From: Aurantibrevibacter litoralis
Lineage (GTDB): Bacteria; Bacteroidota; Bacteroidia; Flavobacteriales; Flavobacteriaceae
DNA length: 64,000 nt
Direction: 5' to 3'
Assembly: GCF_034651555.1 (NCBI RefSeq)
Contig: NZ_JAYEEQ010000012.1
Span: 52,042-116,041, forward strand
Under the pieces are notes generated by a model, which saw nothing but the letters and a program-made list of their open reading frames with translations, was not told the DNA's origin and searched no databases. Made by a program: the position numbers and the translations under genes. Below, piece by piece: positions 36,107-44,877 of the stretch; the first letter of the stretch is position 1, and every line of letters starts with the position of its first letter.

Positions 36107-36894
36107 TGATGCAAGCTGCTAGATTTTGGAATCGAAGTTGGATTTTTCTTGTATTCGCTTTTTTTGCACTTAGCGCCTGTACCTCCAATAAAGTAATGCG
36201 AGACGGAACCATTAACGAACGATTGTCCACGAAAGCCATTGTGCGCAACCACTATGCCAATGAACTTAATTTTAAAACCCTCAGTGGGCGTATGAAAATA
36301 GACTATTCTGACGGGGCGTCTTCACAGGGCGTAAGTGTTTCCCTTAGGATAGAAAAGGATAAAGCGATTTGGATTAGTGCGCCGCTAGGCATGGTTAAGG
36401 CATACATTACCCCAGATCGTGTTTCTTTTTACAATAAGCTGGAAAACGAATATTTTGATGGCGATTTTTCCTATCTCAGCGCTATGCTGGGCACGGAGCT
36501 CGATTTTCAGAAAGTTCAAAATGTGCTACTAGGGCAGGCCTTATTCGATCTTAGAGAGGACAAATTTGCAGTAGAAATAAGTGAGGGGAACTATCAACTT
36601 AAACCCATCAACATAAACCAGCTTTTTAAAGCACTGTACCAAATAGAACCCACCCATTTTAAAATGGCGTCGTTGGTATTGGCACAACCTTTAAAAAATA
36701 GGATGTTAGAAATACAGTATAAAGACTATCAGAAAATAAACCAAAGAATAGCCCCTAGCGATATTAAAATAAATGCCTTGAATGGCAGCACACAAAGTAC
36801 TATTGAACTAACGTATCGGAATTTGGAGTTTAACAAACCGCTGAGTTTTCCCTATAGTATACCAAAAGGTTTTAAAGAAATATCATTAAACTAA
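36106..36894 (+). CDS. DUF4292 lipoprotein
   Basis: 262 residues with a lipoprotein signal ending in 'ALSAC' (Cys about 25). The mature part resembles DUF4292 ('LNFKTLSGRMKIDYSDG...SVSLRIEKDKAIWISAPLGMVKAYITPDRVSFYNKL'), a beta-rich LolB/LolA-like fold found in Bacteroidota. A lipoprotein-handling or outer-membrane assembly role is inferred from the fold. It is translationally coupled to the TPR gene and followed by the EnvC-like gene after one base. Confidence 0.88.
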   Translation: MMQAARFWNRSWIFLVFAFFALSACTSNKVMRDGTINERLSTKAIVRNHYANELNFKTLSGRMKIDYSDGASSQGVSVSLRIEKDKAIWISAPLGMVKAYITPDRVSFYNKLENEYFDGDFSYLSAMLGTELDFQKVQNVLLGQALFDLREDKFAVEISEGNYQLKPININQLFKALYQIEPTHFKMASLVLAQPLKNRMLEIQYKDYQKINQRIAPSDIKINALNGSTQSTIELTYRNLEFNKPLSFPYSIPKGFKEISLN

Positions 36895-36895
36895 A

Positions 36896-38125
36896 ATGTT
36901 ACCTAAAGCAAGCTATATTACCTATTTAGTGATTATTAGCTTATTCATGTGCCAAATACTGGTGGGGCAAACCAGTGAACAAAAAGCACTGGAAAGTAAA
37001 CGAGAACGTTTGCAACAAGAGATTAAAGATATCAATAGATTGTTGTTTGCCGAGAAAAAGGAAAAAGGGAATGTACTAGATCAAATGGAGGCGCTAGATC
37101 AGAAGCTCCATGTGCGCGAACAGCTTATACGGGTTACCAATGAACAAGCGAACATTCTGAGCCGACAAATAAACACCAACATTCGCAATATTTCTAAGCT
37201 CAGAGAAGATCTGGAAACCGCTCGAGACGATTACGCCACCATGATTCAGCGTTCGTATCAAAACAGATCTCAACAAAGTAGACTTATGTTTCTGTTGTCT
37301 TCAGAAAGTTTTTTACAAGCCTTTAAACGGTTGCAGTATATGAAACAATATGCCCAATACCGAAAAGAACAAGGGCAATTGCTGGCTCAAAAAGCAGAAG
37401 AACTATCGCAATTAAACCAAGAACTTTCCACCCAACGAAAAGATAAAGAACGTTTAATGGCCGAAAACATGCTGGCTAAAAAGGAGATGCTAACCGAAAA
37501 GGAGACCCAAAAGCAATTATTAAATACCATAAGGAAAAACGAAAGTAAGTATAGTAGTGCCATTCAGAATAAACAAAAAGAAGCAAAAAAAATAGAGCAA
37601 CAAATAGAAGCCCTTATACGGAGTGCCATAGTTTCTTCAAACAAAGCATCGGGCAATACGTCATCTAGCAATAGTGTATTTGCCATGACACCGGAAGCCT
37701 CTCTTGTGGCCACTAATTTTTCTGCCAATAAGGGCAAACTTATATGGCCGGTAGAAAAAGGCATTAAAAGTCAGGGTTTTGGGGTGTATAATGATAAGGT
37801 GTATCCGGGCATTAAACACGAAAGTAATGGTGTTATTATTGCTACAGATGCCGGTTCTAAGGCGCGCGCTATCTTTGAAGGGGAAGTTATTGCAGTATTA
37901 GCAGTACCCGGAGGGAACCGTGGCGTACAAATAAAACATGGAAATTTTATAAGTACGTACTACAATCTTTCTAATTTGTATGTTAAAAAAGGGGATAAAG
38001 TATCGGCAAAGGCAGAGCTTGGAGAAATATATACCAATCGGTCTAACGGACTGACCCAACTCAAATTCTATTTGTATCAAAACACTACTCGACTAAATCC
38101 GGAAGATTGGTTGTTTCAGCTTTAG
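36896..38125 (+). CDS. EnvC-like murein hydrolase activator (degenerate LytM/M23)
   Basis: 409 residues: signal peptide (to about residue 24), a long coiled coil (about 30-240) and a C-terminal LytM domain (about 285-405). The metal ligands of active M23 peptidases are mostly gone: the GxD position reads 'HESNGVII', 'YAHL' is 'YYNL' and the final 'LHFE' is 'LKFY'. The overall plan (coiled coil plus degenerate LytM) is that of EnvC, which activates amidases during cell division rather than cutting the wall itself. Confidence 0.9.
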   Translation: MLPKASYITYLVIISLFMCQILVGQTSEQKALESKRERLQQEIKDINRLLFAEKKEKGNVLDQMEALDQKLHVREQLIRVTNEQANILSRQINTNIRNISKLREDLETARDDYATMIQRSYQNRSQQSRLMFLLSSESFLQAFKRLQYMKQYAQYRKEQGQLLAQKAEELSQLNQELSTQRKDKERLMAENMLAKKEMLTEKETQKQLLNTIRKNESKYSSAIQNKQKEAKKIEQQIEALIRSAIVSSNKASGNTSSSNSVFAMTPEASLVATNFSANKGKLIWPVEKGIKSQGFGVYNDKVYPGIKHESNGVIIATDAGSKARAIFEGEVIAVLAVPGGNRGVQIKHGNFISTYYNLSNLYVKKGDKVSAKAELGEIYTNRSNGLTQLKFYLYQNTTRLNPEDWLFQL

Positions 38126-38297
38126 GTGGATTAGTAGGGCATTTAATTCAGAGCGGTGAAGTTTTGTAGAAGAACGGAACCTAAAGGTGTCATGTTGCGT
38201 ATTTTCCACTACACATTGCTTAAGATGATTTTAAAGTTTCTTAAAAGCATATTTGGGGTTCTTATCTTTTTGTTTTCATTTCACTAAAACCATATAC

Positions 38298-39299
38298 TTA
38301 TTTTTTCTTCTTCGCTTTTTCTTCAATATTTTTCAAACTATCAAGATAATTTTTCTCAGCCTCGCTTAATGTTTTGGCTTGATACTTTTTGTATTCTGTT
38401 GTTGCCTTTTTAACGGCTTGCTGATGGCTAATCTTGCCTGCATCTAACAATAAGTTTTAGCCACTCATGGTTAAAATACGGTCCAGATGTGCTGCCCAAT
38501 CATGCATGGTCATGGCTTGCTCTCTTTCGGCTTGTCGTTCTGCAAAATCCAAATAACCCGAAACGATTTGTCCCAATGCCCGCAGTTCCTTTTCGTCTAA
38601 ATAATTTTTGGCTATTACCACATCCTTTAAATACGGCCGATCTCCCGGAAAGTTCATTAAACCCATAAACTCCTTATCGGCATCTGCCCGGTTAAAAATT
38701 ACCTCAGCAGCTGTATGACCATGCACGGCATAATGGACTTTGTTTTGTACTTTCTTAAAAAAGGCAATAGATACCTCGGCCTTGGGATCGTAATCTAAAC
38801 TGGTGGCATAGATGTCTAACACCTGGCGATAAAAAACTTTTTCCGATGCGCGAATGTCGCGTATGCGTTGCAGTAGTTCCTTCCAATACCCGCCACCACC
38901 TAGGTTTTTCAGACGTTCATCATCCATGGTAAAGCCTTTTCGGATGTATTCGTTTAGGCGTTTGGTGGCCCAAATTCTAAATTGCGTGGCCATTATGGAG
39001 TTGACACGATAACCTAGAGAAATAATCATATCCAAGTTATAATGTTTGGTATTATAATTTTTACCGTCCGCTGCAGTTCGTAAGAATTTCTTACCAACTG
39101 AATTTTCCTGCAATTCGCCTTCTCTGAAAATGTTTTTGATGTGTTGTGTAATGCCAGGCCGTTCTACTCCATAAAGACTTGCTAACTGATCTTGAGTAAG
39201 CCAAACATCATTTTCGTTTAAGCGTACATCAACCGAAACTTGTTCATCCGCTGTTTTGAAGATGATGAACTCTGAATTATTTTTTGGATCAATGCTCAA
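38298..39299 (-). pseudogene. RhuM-family protein with premature stop
   Basis: An intact reading starts at TTG 39299 and gives 280 residues with the RhuM pattern ('VDVRLNENDVWLTQDQLASLYGVERPGITQHIKNIFREGEL...KNYNTKHYNLDMIISLGYRVNSIMATQFRIWATKRL'). A TAA at 38457-38459 ends it after 'TMSG'. The same frame then continues for 52 codons ('QQAVKKATTEYKKYQAKTLSEAEKNYL...') to TAA at 38298. This tail matches the family C-terminus, so the gene probably once read through (CAA to TAA would suffice). RhuM homologues occur in pathogenicity and defence islands; the biochemical function is unknown. The truncated protein might still be made. Confidence 0.8.
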
Positions 39300-39300
39300 T

Positions 39301-39360
39301 GGTTACTTATTAATTATTCATTGTTAATTGTTACTTATTAATTGTTAATTATTAATTGGT
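39301..39360. repeat. AT-rich short-word repeat tract
   Basis: Built from TTATTAATT, TTGTTAATTG and TTACTTATTAATT words, directly next to the broken four-helix-bundle gene. A similar tract (CCCTTAAC / ATTAACGATTCACC) lies on its other side at about 39719-39775. Confidence 0.7.
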
Positions 39361-39707
39361 AATGTTGGCTTTAGTCGATTTTATGATGCTCGTGAGCAAC
39401 TTAAGAATTTCAAGGGCGTCCATGCTTATACTTTCAAATTCGGATAGGCTTAAATAGTCTGTTTCTTTTAGTAATTCCAACCCATACATACTTTCATTTT
39501 TTTCTGTGCAATAGCCATTTTGTGAATAAAATCTTTTTTGGTTTCAGCGTGTTCCGCTTCTCTTACCATTGCTCCCACACTAGTGCCAGAGCGCAGCAAT
39601 TGTTTACTCATCACAAACTCCTTCTTTTCTAAAATCAAGAATTTATACAACTTTACAACCCGAACCGCAAATGCAAAACTCTTTTCTTTTACTACATTTT
39701 TTCTCAT
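39352..39707 (-). pseudogene. Four-helix-bundle protein (23S rRNA IVP family), frameshifted
   Basis: Starting at ATG 39707, the first 70 codons give the family N-terminus ('LLRSGTSVGAMVREAEHAETKKDFIHKMAIAQK'). At an A7 run (about 39500) the frame fails and stops at 39468. After a shift the rest is clean: 'NESMYGLELL...LLTSIIKSTKANITN' ends at TAA 39352. Compared with relatives ('IAQKEANESLYWLELL') the A run is two bases short or one long. This may be a homopolymer sequencing error, decay, or frameshifting. An intact relative lies at 63382. Confidence 0.75.
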
Positions 39708-39718
39708 TTACTATTCCC

Positions 39719-39773
39719 ATTTATCATTAACCCTTAACAATTAACGATTCACCCTTAACCATTCACCATTAAT
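39719..39773. repeat. Short-word repeat tract flanking the broken four-helix-bundle gene
   Basis: Consecutive imperfect words CATTAACCCTTAACAATTAACGATTCACCCTTAACCATTCACC in the gap upstream of the gene, read here as several 9-10 bp units (CCCTTAACA, ATTAACGA, CCCTTAACC, ATTCACC). No coding content. Confidence 0.65.
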
Positions 39774-40013
39774 TCATCGGCTTAATCATTCGTTCTATAA
39801 ACACCACCTCCGCTGCACTCAATTGGTATTTTTTGTACAACTGCCGGTCTATTTCAGGAATGGATTTTAGCGTTGGTATTTCTATTCGTTTAATGTGTTT
39901 TCTAATGTCGTCTAAAATTCGTTTTCGTTGTTGTAATTATAGAATGGAACGGCAACTTGTGCTTTGACTCTTTTAGCAAATTCCTGAATACGTTTATCAT
40001 ATAAAAGTGCCAC
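39769..40013 (-). pseudogene. C-terminal remnant of a second restriction-system protein
   Basis: Two frames on the minus strand join into one protein tail: 'VALLYDKRIQEFAKRVKAQVAVPF...' (stop at 39912) and, after a one-base shift in a TTTT run, 'LDDIRKHIKRIEIPTLKSIPEIDRQLY...FIERMIKPM' ending at TAA 39769. The last 30 residues copy the C-terminus of the 1325-residue protein at 40899 (93-bp DNA match, 39775-39867 with 40905-40997). It is too short to be active. It starts at the stop codon of the Bro-N gene, so that gene lies between two related ends. Confidence 0.7.
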
Positions 40014-40855
40014 TATTCTATTTTTTTATTTTTAGGTGGCAAAGTATTTTTTGCACTGATTTTAGATACTACTTTTTTGCCTGTTTTTTCCTCTATTTCT
40101 TTTCGAGTATTGCCTGCTATTGTGCCACCTTGATTGGCTATTTTTTTATTCTCTGCAAAGGTTTTGGGTTTCTTTTCTTTGCTTATCTCGGTGGTTGTGG
40201 CCTCGGCTAACATATTAAGCACCAATTCAAGATTGGTCATATTGTCTCGAAGATTTTCCTTTTTAAGATTTTTAAAGTTTTTGTACTGTTTTATCGAAAA
40301 GCCACTCCAAGCCTTGCTGATTTCATCGGTAAGGATGGCATATTCCTGTCCTTTTTTTACATCTCTATTTTCCCACTCATCCGTCAGCTCTTTTCGTACT
40401 TCTATGCTTTTTAGCCGTTGGTTTATCCATGCTTTGCTGTATCCCTTTTTTAGGTAGGTTTCCATCAAGCGGTCTATTCCTATTTCCGGGTCTTCTATCT
40501 CATCTATACGTTCACGGGCTACTTTGGCTATCCACAGTTTAAAAGGTTCTGCCTTGGGCGAGGGTACGCTTTGTATGAGGCGAAATAATTGCTCTGTATC
40601 GGCTACATCGGTAAGTCGCATTTTGCCATCGGCTGCTTGCATTTTCAACTGGTGACTATTTGTCACCGTTTCATTTCCTTCCACCTTTAACCGTTCCTTA
40701 AGTTTATTCCAATATTTTCGAGCTTTTTGAAAATCATCTTGTTCGGTGAGTATGGCAATAATATCGACAATAGAAAAATACCATTTTTCTTCCTCCTCAT
40801 TCCAAGCGGTTCTTACTTTTTTATCTTCAAATAGTTTGATGGCTGTTTTTTTCAT
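40013..40855 (-). CDS. Bro-N/DinD-like protein
   Basis: 280 residues. The N-terminal part (about 5-115) has the Bro-N pattern ('IKLFEDKKVRTAWNEEEEKWYFSIVDIIAILTE...RLTDVADTEQLFRLIQSVPSPKAEPFKLWIAKV') shared with phage antirepressors and the DNA-damage-inducible DinD. A helical middle and a Lys-rich tail follow. DinD-like proteins bind DNA or RecA-linked partners. Here the gene sits in the restriction-like island between the big helicase-methyltransferase gene and a remnant with a duplicated end, so it may be an accessory acquired by recombination. Confidence 0.8.
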   Translation of the reverse strand: MKKTAIKLFEDKKVRTAWNEEEEKWYFSIVDIIAILTEQDDFQKARKYWNKLKERLKVEGNETVTNSHQLKMQAADGKMRLTDVADTEQLFRLIQSVPSPKAEPFKLWIAKVARERIDEIEDPEIGIDRLMETYLKKGYSKAWINQRLKSIEVRKELTDEWENRDVKKGQEYAILTDEISKAWSGFSIKQYKNFKNLKKENLRDNMTNLELVLNMLAEATTTEISKEKKPKTFAENKKIANQGGTIAGNTRKEIEEKTGKKVVSKISAKNTLPPKNKKIE

Positions 40856-40898
40856 GCATCTATTTTTTTATCTGGTAAAAATCATGGGTTACTTTCTT

Positions 40899-43800
40899 TT
40901 ACCCCATCGGCTTGATCATTCGTTCTATAAACACCACTTCTTCCGCGCTCAATTGGTATTTTTTGTACAACTGCTGATCTATTTCAGGAATGGATTTGGT
41001 CCAATCAATATCTGAGTTGGGAGTAAAGTCTTGTAGTGGTATATTTTTCCAAACTGCTTTTTTATTGTCTTGGGTTACTTTTAAGGTTCCTAATAATAAC
41101 CTAAGAAACTTTGATTTGATATACTTCAAAAGATTTTCTGCCTCAACTTCTGTTTCAAATGAACCTAAGCTTATAAATGTTTGATTGTGACCAATGTTAG
41201 GTTCTGCTGTCAATGGTGTAGAAAGTTTTTCGCCCAAACTGCCTGTCCCGTTTGATTTAGGTAATATGACTTTATATTTTTCTAAGTTATCGTGCTTATC
41301 AACGTATTCTTTTTTTATCCAATAATATACACGCTCATTGTTTATTCTACCAAGAATTTGGATATAACTACTGCTATCGTTTGGCCTATTTTCAAAAAAG
41401 AAATCATTTAACTTCTCAAAAATATTTGTAGTTAAATCATAAGTATGTCCTTTGCTCAATCTGTCCTTAACATCTTTATTCTTAGCATGTAATTTTTTAC
41501 TAAGTCTATAGCTTTCAGGAGCAAAAACTATTTGGCTGAGTGATTTAAAGTTATTCTTTTTAACCTTTTCTAAAATGTCTAACACTTCATCATGGGGCGA
41601 AAAGTCACCAATAACTCCAAAATCATTTTTTGCATCTCTAAATGTGACTGCAACACCTCCTTTGATATCCACATTTGGGAAGACTTTCGTACTATCGCTT
41701 TCGTACCAAATGACTTTGAAATGCTTATCGCTAAGTATTTTTTTGTTCCAATCTTTTGGAGTCTTACCTGCATTAAATAAAAACCTACCTGGTGTAATGA
41801 AGGAAACTTTATCTGAAATACGGAAAGAAATATCATAAAAGTGATTATAAATTGGCATATCACTTGTATTCTCACTTGAATCCTGATAAGGCGGATTTCC
41901 TACGATTGCGTTAAATTTCATGTCGTTGTTGTTATTTGCTTTCCAATACGTTTGTCCTTTTTTGATTTTTGCAATAAACTTTTCGGGACGTTGGGTAATT
42001 TGTCGCACCATGTCTTCAAAATAGTGCGTGTTTACATTAGCTGCTCTAAAACCTACCAAGGTGCGTTTGGTAATGCTTTTTGCCATGGGGGTTTTGCAGA
42101 GTACAAACACATTTTCTGCTACGGTTTTGTCCCATAATTCTTGCTGTTGCTCCACCGTGAGCGTGTTGGGTGCTGCCGTTGGATATTGTTCCTTGATACG
42201 GTTTCTGAAAATGGAATACGCCACATACAAAGGATACAAACCCGATTTGGAGTTGATTTCTAAAATACGGGCATCCGTAGCAAACACCTCTTCGGTTACT
42301 TCACCTTGCGTAACATATTTGGGTTGGGAGATGGTTTTCTCACGGTTTTCATCCAAAAAGACATAACCGCCCAAACAATCACCTAAGTGCATGTTCACCA
42401 CACGCCAAGGGGTCAAAACAGTCTCCTTGTCTGGATTTCTAAAGGTGCCAAAAATGTGGGTAATACGCTCTATGCGTTCTTCAATGGTCACGTGGTCGGT
42501 GGCACGAGCCAAAGCTCTGATGCGTTTGCCTGCCGCCCGAAAAACGTCTGGCTCGTAGTACTTTTTGAACTTTTTAAAAGTGGCTTTATCAACGCCTTTG
42601 GGCATAAATTCTTCCCAAGATTGATTATCCACCAAATCCGTAAAGTTGTCTATGGATATTTCGGTTTCTTCGTTTTTTACATCCGCACCGTAAATCAATA
42701 AAGGCATACGAATAGAAATGCCACGAAGAATTGAAACTGCGGTGTCGCGCATTTTTTTCTGTTCTTTGTAGCGCTCTAAAAGTTCATTCTCTACGGGACT
42801 GAGTTCTTTTTTCTTCTTCTTTTGGGCTTGTTCTATTTGTTCGTAATCTTCCTCTGTAAAGCCCTGCTTGTTTATTTCTATGTCTTTGCTCTTCGGCATG
42901 GCTTTGGTGCTGCCAATCACTTTTTTAAGTCCATTGAATTCCTCCACTTCTACATCATCCAATTGCATCAATTGGTCACGGTTGTACAGATGCTGGTCTT
43001 CAAAGCCATTGTTTACCACCCGCTCGATATAAACTTTCTTGAGCTGTTCGAGCATTCCGTTCACGTCATAATCCCTCATGCGAGAACCGTCAAAGGCGAT
43101 AATGGGACAGAAGTTCAGGAACTCACCCATAATCTTACGGTCCTCGCCTGTGGTCTTTCCTGCTTTGGCAGAAACTTTAGCCGTTTCAGCAATGACTTTC
43201 AGTGTTCGGTCAGGAGCAAAGTCAAAAACAAAGCACTCTTCCTTTACTTTACCGTTAATAGTAGCTGGTGTTTGCACCCTAAAAATGGTTTGCATGTAAG
43301 CAGAAGCAGAAGTATTGTGTGAGCCTGAAAGCATAAAAACAGCCGTCCAAGCTTTTACAGAAACGCCCGTGGTTAAACGCCCACAAGAAAGCGTAATGGT
43401 GTAAGTTTCATGCGGATTGTCGCCAATGGCTTTTTCTACTTTTTTAAGGGCTTCTTCATTGGCCTCTTCTTCATCACCGTCACCCGCCACATTCACAATG
43501 TCAAATTGACCAAAAACAGGATGTGTTTTTAGCATGGCACTCAATGCTTTTGCCTCTTTTACGCCCGGCACCATCCAAAGCGAATGCCTGAAATTATCGC
43601 GATATGCTTCTGTTGAATAGGGATAATTACTTTCAGCATCGGATTTACAAATGAGGTTTAAAAATGAAAACACATCCTTCTCATGAAGAAAATTTCCTGT
43701 TTCATTTACCCTAAAAAACTCACGGAAATTGAACGCTACTTCTTCGTCAATATAGCCGTGTAAGAGTTTTCCAAGATCGTACGTAAAAATATTGAGCTTT

Positions 43801-44876
43801 GGAAGTGAAGCATAAGGGTTTGGGTCGCCAAAGTGAATGTTGTCCCAATCGGCTTTGGCTTTTTGCTCCATCACGTAATCCCAAGTATAGATTTCTTCTT
43901 CTTGGTAATTGTCGAGCAAATTGAAAGGGGTTCCTGAAAGGTGCAACACCTTTGTATTTTCTTTTTTAAGCTCTCTAAGCACATTTGTTCCTAGTTCAGT
44001 TTGTGTGCCTTCATGCGCTTCATCTACAATCACAAAATCCCAAGTTGTTCCAAAGATTTCATCATTTTTATTGAAATTGCCACCCACCAATTCCGAACCT
44101 CTAAGGTCTTGCATGGATGCAAAATAGATGTACTTGGAATTTCCTTTTTTACAGTCTTTTTCAAGCGTAGTAAACTGATTGCCTTGATTTTTTGAACCAT
44201 ACGAATACTGTGGCGCATCATAGAATATTTTCCCAAAGTCTTCAAACCAACCCTTATCCACCACAGGGCGATGCGTTAAAATCAGCGTTCGGGTAAAATC
44301 GTGGTCTTTGACCACTTGCAGCGCAGAAAGGGTTTTTCCAAAACGCATTTTCGCAAACCAAAGCATTTCGTTGCTTTTTTTGAACTGCTTTATGGTTTTT
44401 TCAATGGCTTCTTTTTGTTCAGGTCTAAATAAAATTGGGTTTTGTGTTTCTGAAACTTCACTGGCATGAAGCGAATCTTTCCCCTCTTTTACTGCCGTGA
44501 TTGCTTTTTTAACGGTTTCTAAATCGGTTATAAACCACTCATTGGCTTTGTTTTTGGAGTCAAAGATTTTCTTTTTTACCCCCGAACGAGTCAACACACT
44601 ATGAACCTCATGGTCTGAAAAGGCCTTTAGTCCATTTTTATCATTAAAGATTGTCAGTTCGGTATAAAGCAAGTCATAGGCAATCCCCGCTGTTTGGGTA
44701 TATTGGTCTATACGCTTTTTGGCTGCTTTATTCAGTGCTTTGCTGTTCGGTTCAAGTCCCCAAATATTCTCGTTATCAGATGTTGCTTCTCCTATTTTCA
44801 AACAACCGCTATGGGCAGCATCATTGATGCGGAACACATAGATTAGCTTTAATTTTAAGGTTGATGTGAGTTTCAT
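40899..44876 (-). CDS. GIY-YIG nuclease / DEAH helicase / NPPY DNA methyltransferase fusion
   Basis: 1325 residues. Residues about 8-115 are a GIY-YIG/T5orf172-like nuclease ('YVFRI...GCLKIGEA', later 'DHEVHSVL'). A superfamily 2 helicase follows, with Walker A MRFGKT (177-182), DEAH (285-288) and 'LHLSGTPFN'. The C-terminal third is an Eco57I-type adenine methyltransferase with a motif X-like 'TPWRVVNMHL', a motif I-like 'RILEINSKSGLYPL' and the catalytic NPPY at 994-997. One chain thus holds cutting, translocating and modifying modules, as in type ISP/IIG enzymes. It starts one base after the DUF1016 gene ends. A defence role is inferred. Confidence 0.85.
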   Translation of the reverse strand: MKLTSTLKLKLIYVFRINDAAHSGCLKIGEATSDNENIWGLEPNSKALNKAAKKRIDQYTQTAGIAYDLLYTELTIFNDKNGLKAFSDHEVHSVLTRSGVKKKIFDSKNKANEWFITDLETVKKAITAVKEGKDSLHASEVSETQNPILFRPEQKEAIEKTIKQFKKSNEMLWFAKMRFGKTLSALQVVKDHDFTRTLILTHRPVVDKGWFEDFGKIFYDAPQYSYGSKNQGNQFTTLEKDCKKGNSKYIYFASMQDLRGSELVGGNFNKNDEIFGTTWDFVIVDEAHEGTQTELGTNVLRELKKENTKVLHLSGTPFNLLDNYQEEEIYTWDYVMEQKAKADWDNIHFGDPNPYASLPKLNIFTYDLGKLLHGYIDEEVAFNFREFFRVNETGNFLHEKDVFSFLNLICKSDAESNYPYSTEAYRDNFRHSLWMVPGVKEAKALSAMLKTHPVFGQFDIVNVAGDGDEEEANEEALKKVEKAIGDNPHETYTITLSCGRLTTGVSVKAWTAVFMLSGSHNTSASAYMQTIFRVQTPATINGKVKEECFVFDFAPDRTLKVIAETAKVSAKAGKTTGEDRKIMGEFLNFCPIIAFDGSRMRDYDVNGMLEQLKKVYIERVVNNGFEDQHLYNRDQLMQLDDVEVEEFNGLKKVIGSTKAMPKSKDIEINKQGFTEEDYEQIEQAQKKKKKELSPVENELLERYKEQKKMRDTAVSILRGISIRMPLLIYGADVKNEETEISIDNFTDLVDNQSWEEFMPKGVDKATFKKFKKYYEPDVFRAAGKRIRALARATDHVTIEERIERITHIFGTFRNPDKETVLTPWRVVNMHLGDCLGGYVFLDENREKTISQPKYVTQGEVTEEVFATDARILEINSKSGLYPLYVAYSIFRNRIKEQYPTAAPNTLTVEQQQELWDKTVAENVFVLCKTPMAKSITKRTLVGFRAANVNTHYFEDMVRQITQRPEKFIAKIKKGQTYWKANNNNDMKFNAIVGNPPYQDSSENTSDMPIYNHFYDISFRISDKVSFITPGRFLFNAGKTPKDWNKKILSDKHFKVIWYESDSTKVFPNVDIKGGVAVTFRDAKNDFGVIGDFSPHDEVLDILEKVKKNNFKSLSQIVFAPESYRLSKKLHAKNKDVKDRLSKGHTYDLTTNIFEKLNDFFFENRPNDSSSYIQILGRINNERVYYWIKKEYVDKHDNLEKYKVILPKSNGTGSLGEKLSTPLTAEPNIGHNQTFISLGSFETEVEAENLLKYIKSKFLRLLLGTLKVTQDNKKAVWKNIPLQDFTPNSDIDWTKSIPEIDQQLYKKYQLSAEEVVFIERMIKPMG

Positions 44877-44877
44877 T

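Noticed and set aside
39468..39707. Programmed -1 frameshifting in the four-helix-bundle gene
   Set aside because: The slippery run is present but no downstream stem was found, and relatives do not use shifting; kept only as a minor possibility.
42822..43322. 166-codon plus-strand frame opposite the fusion protein
   Set aside because: Shadow of the helicase-methyltransferase coding strand.
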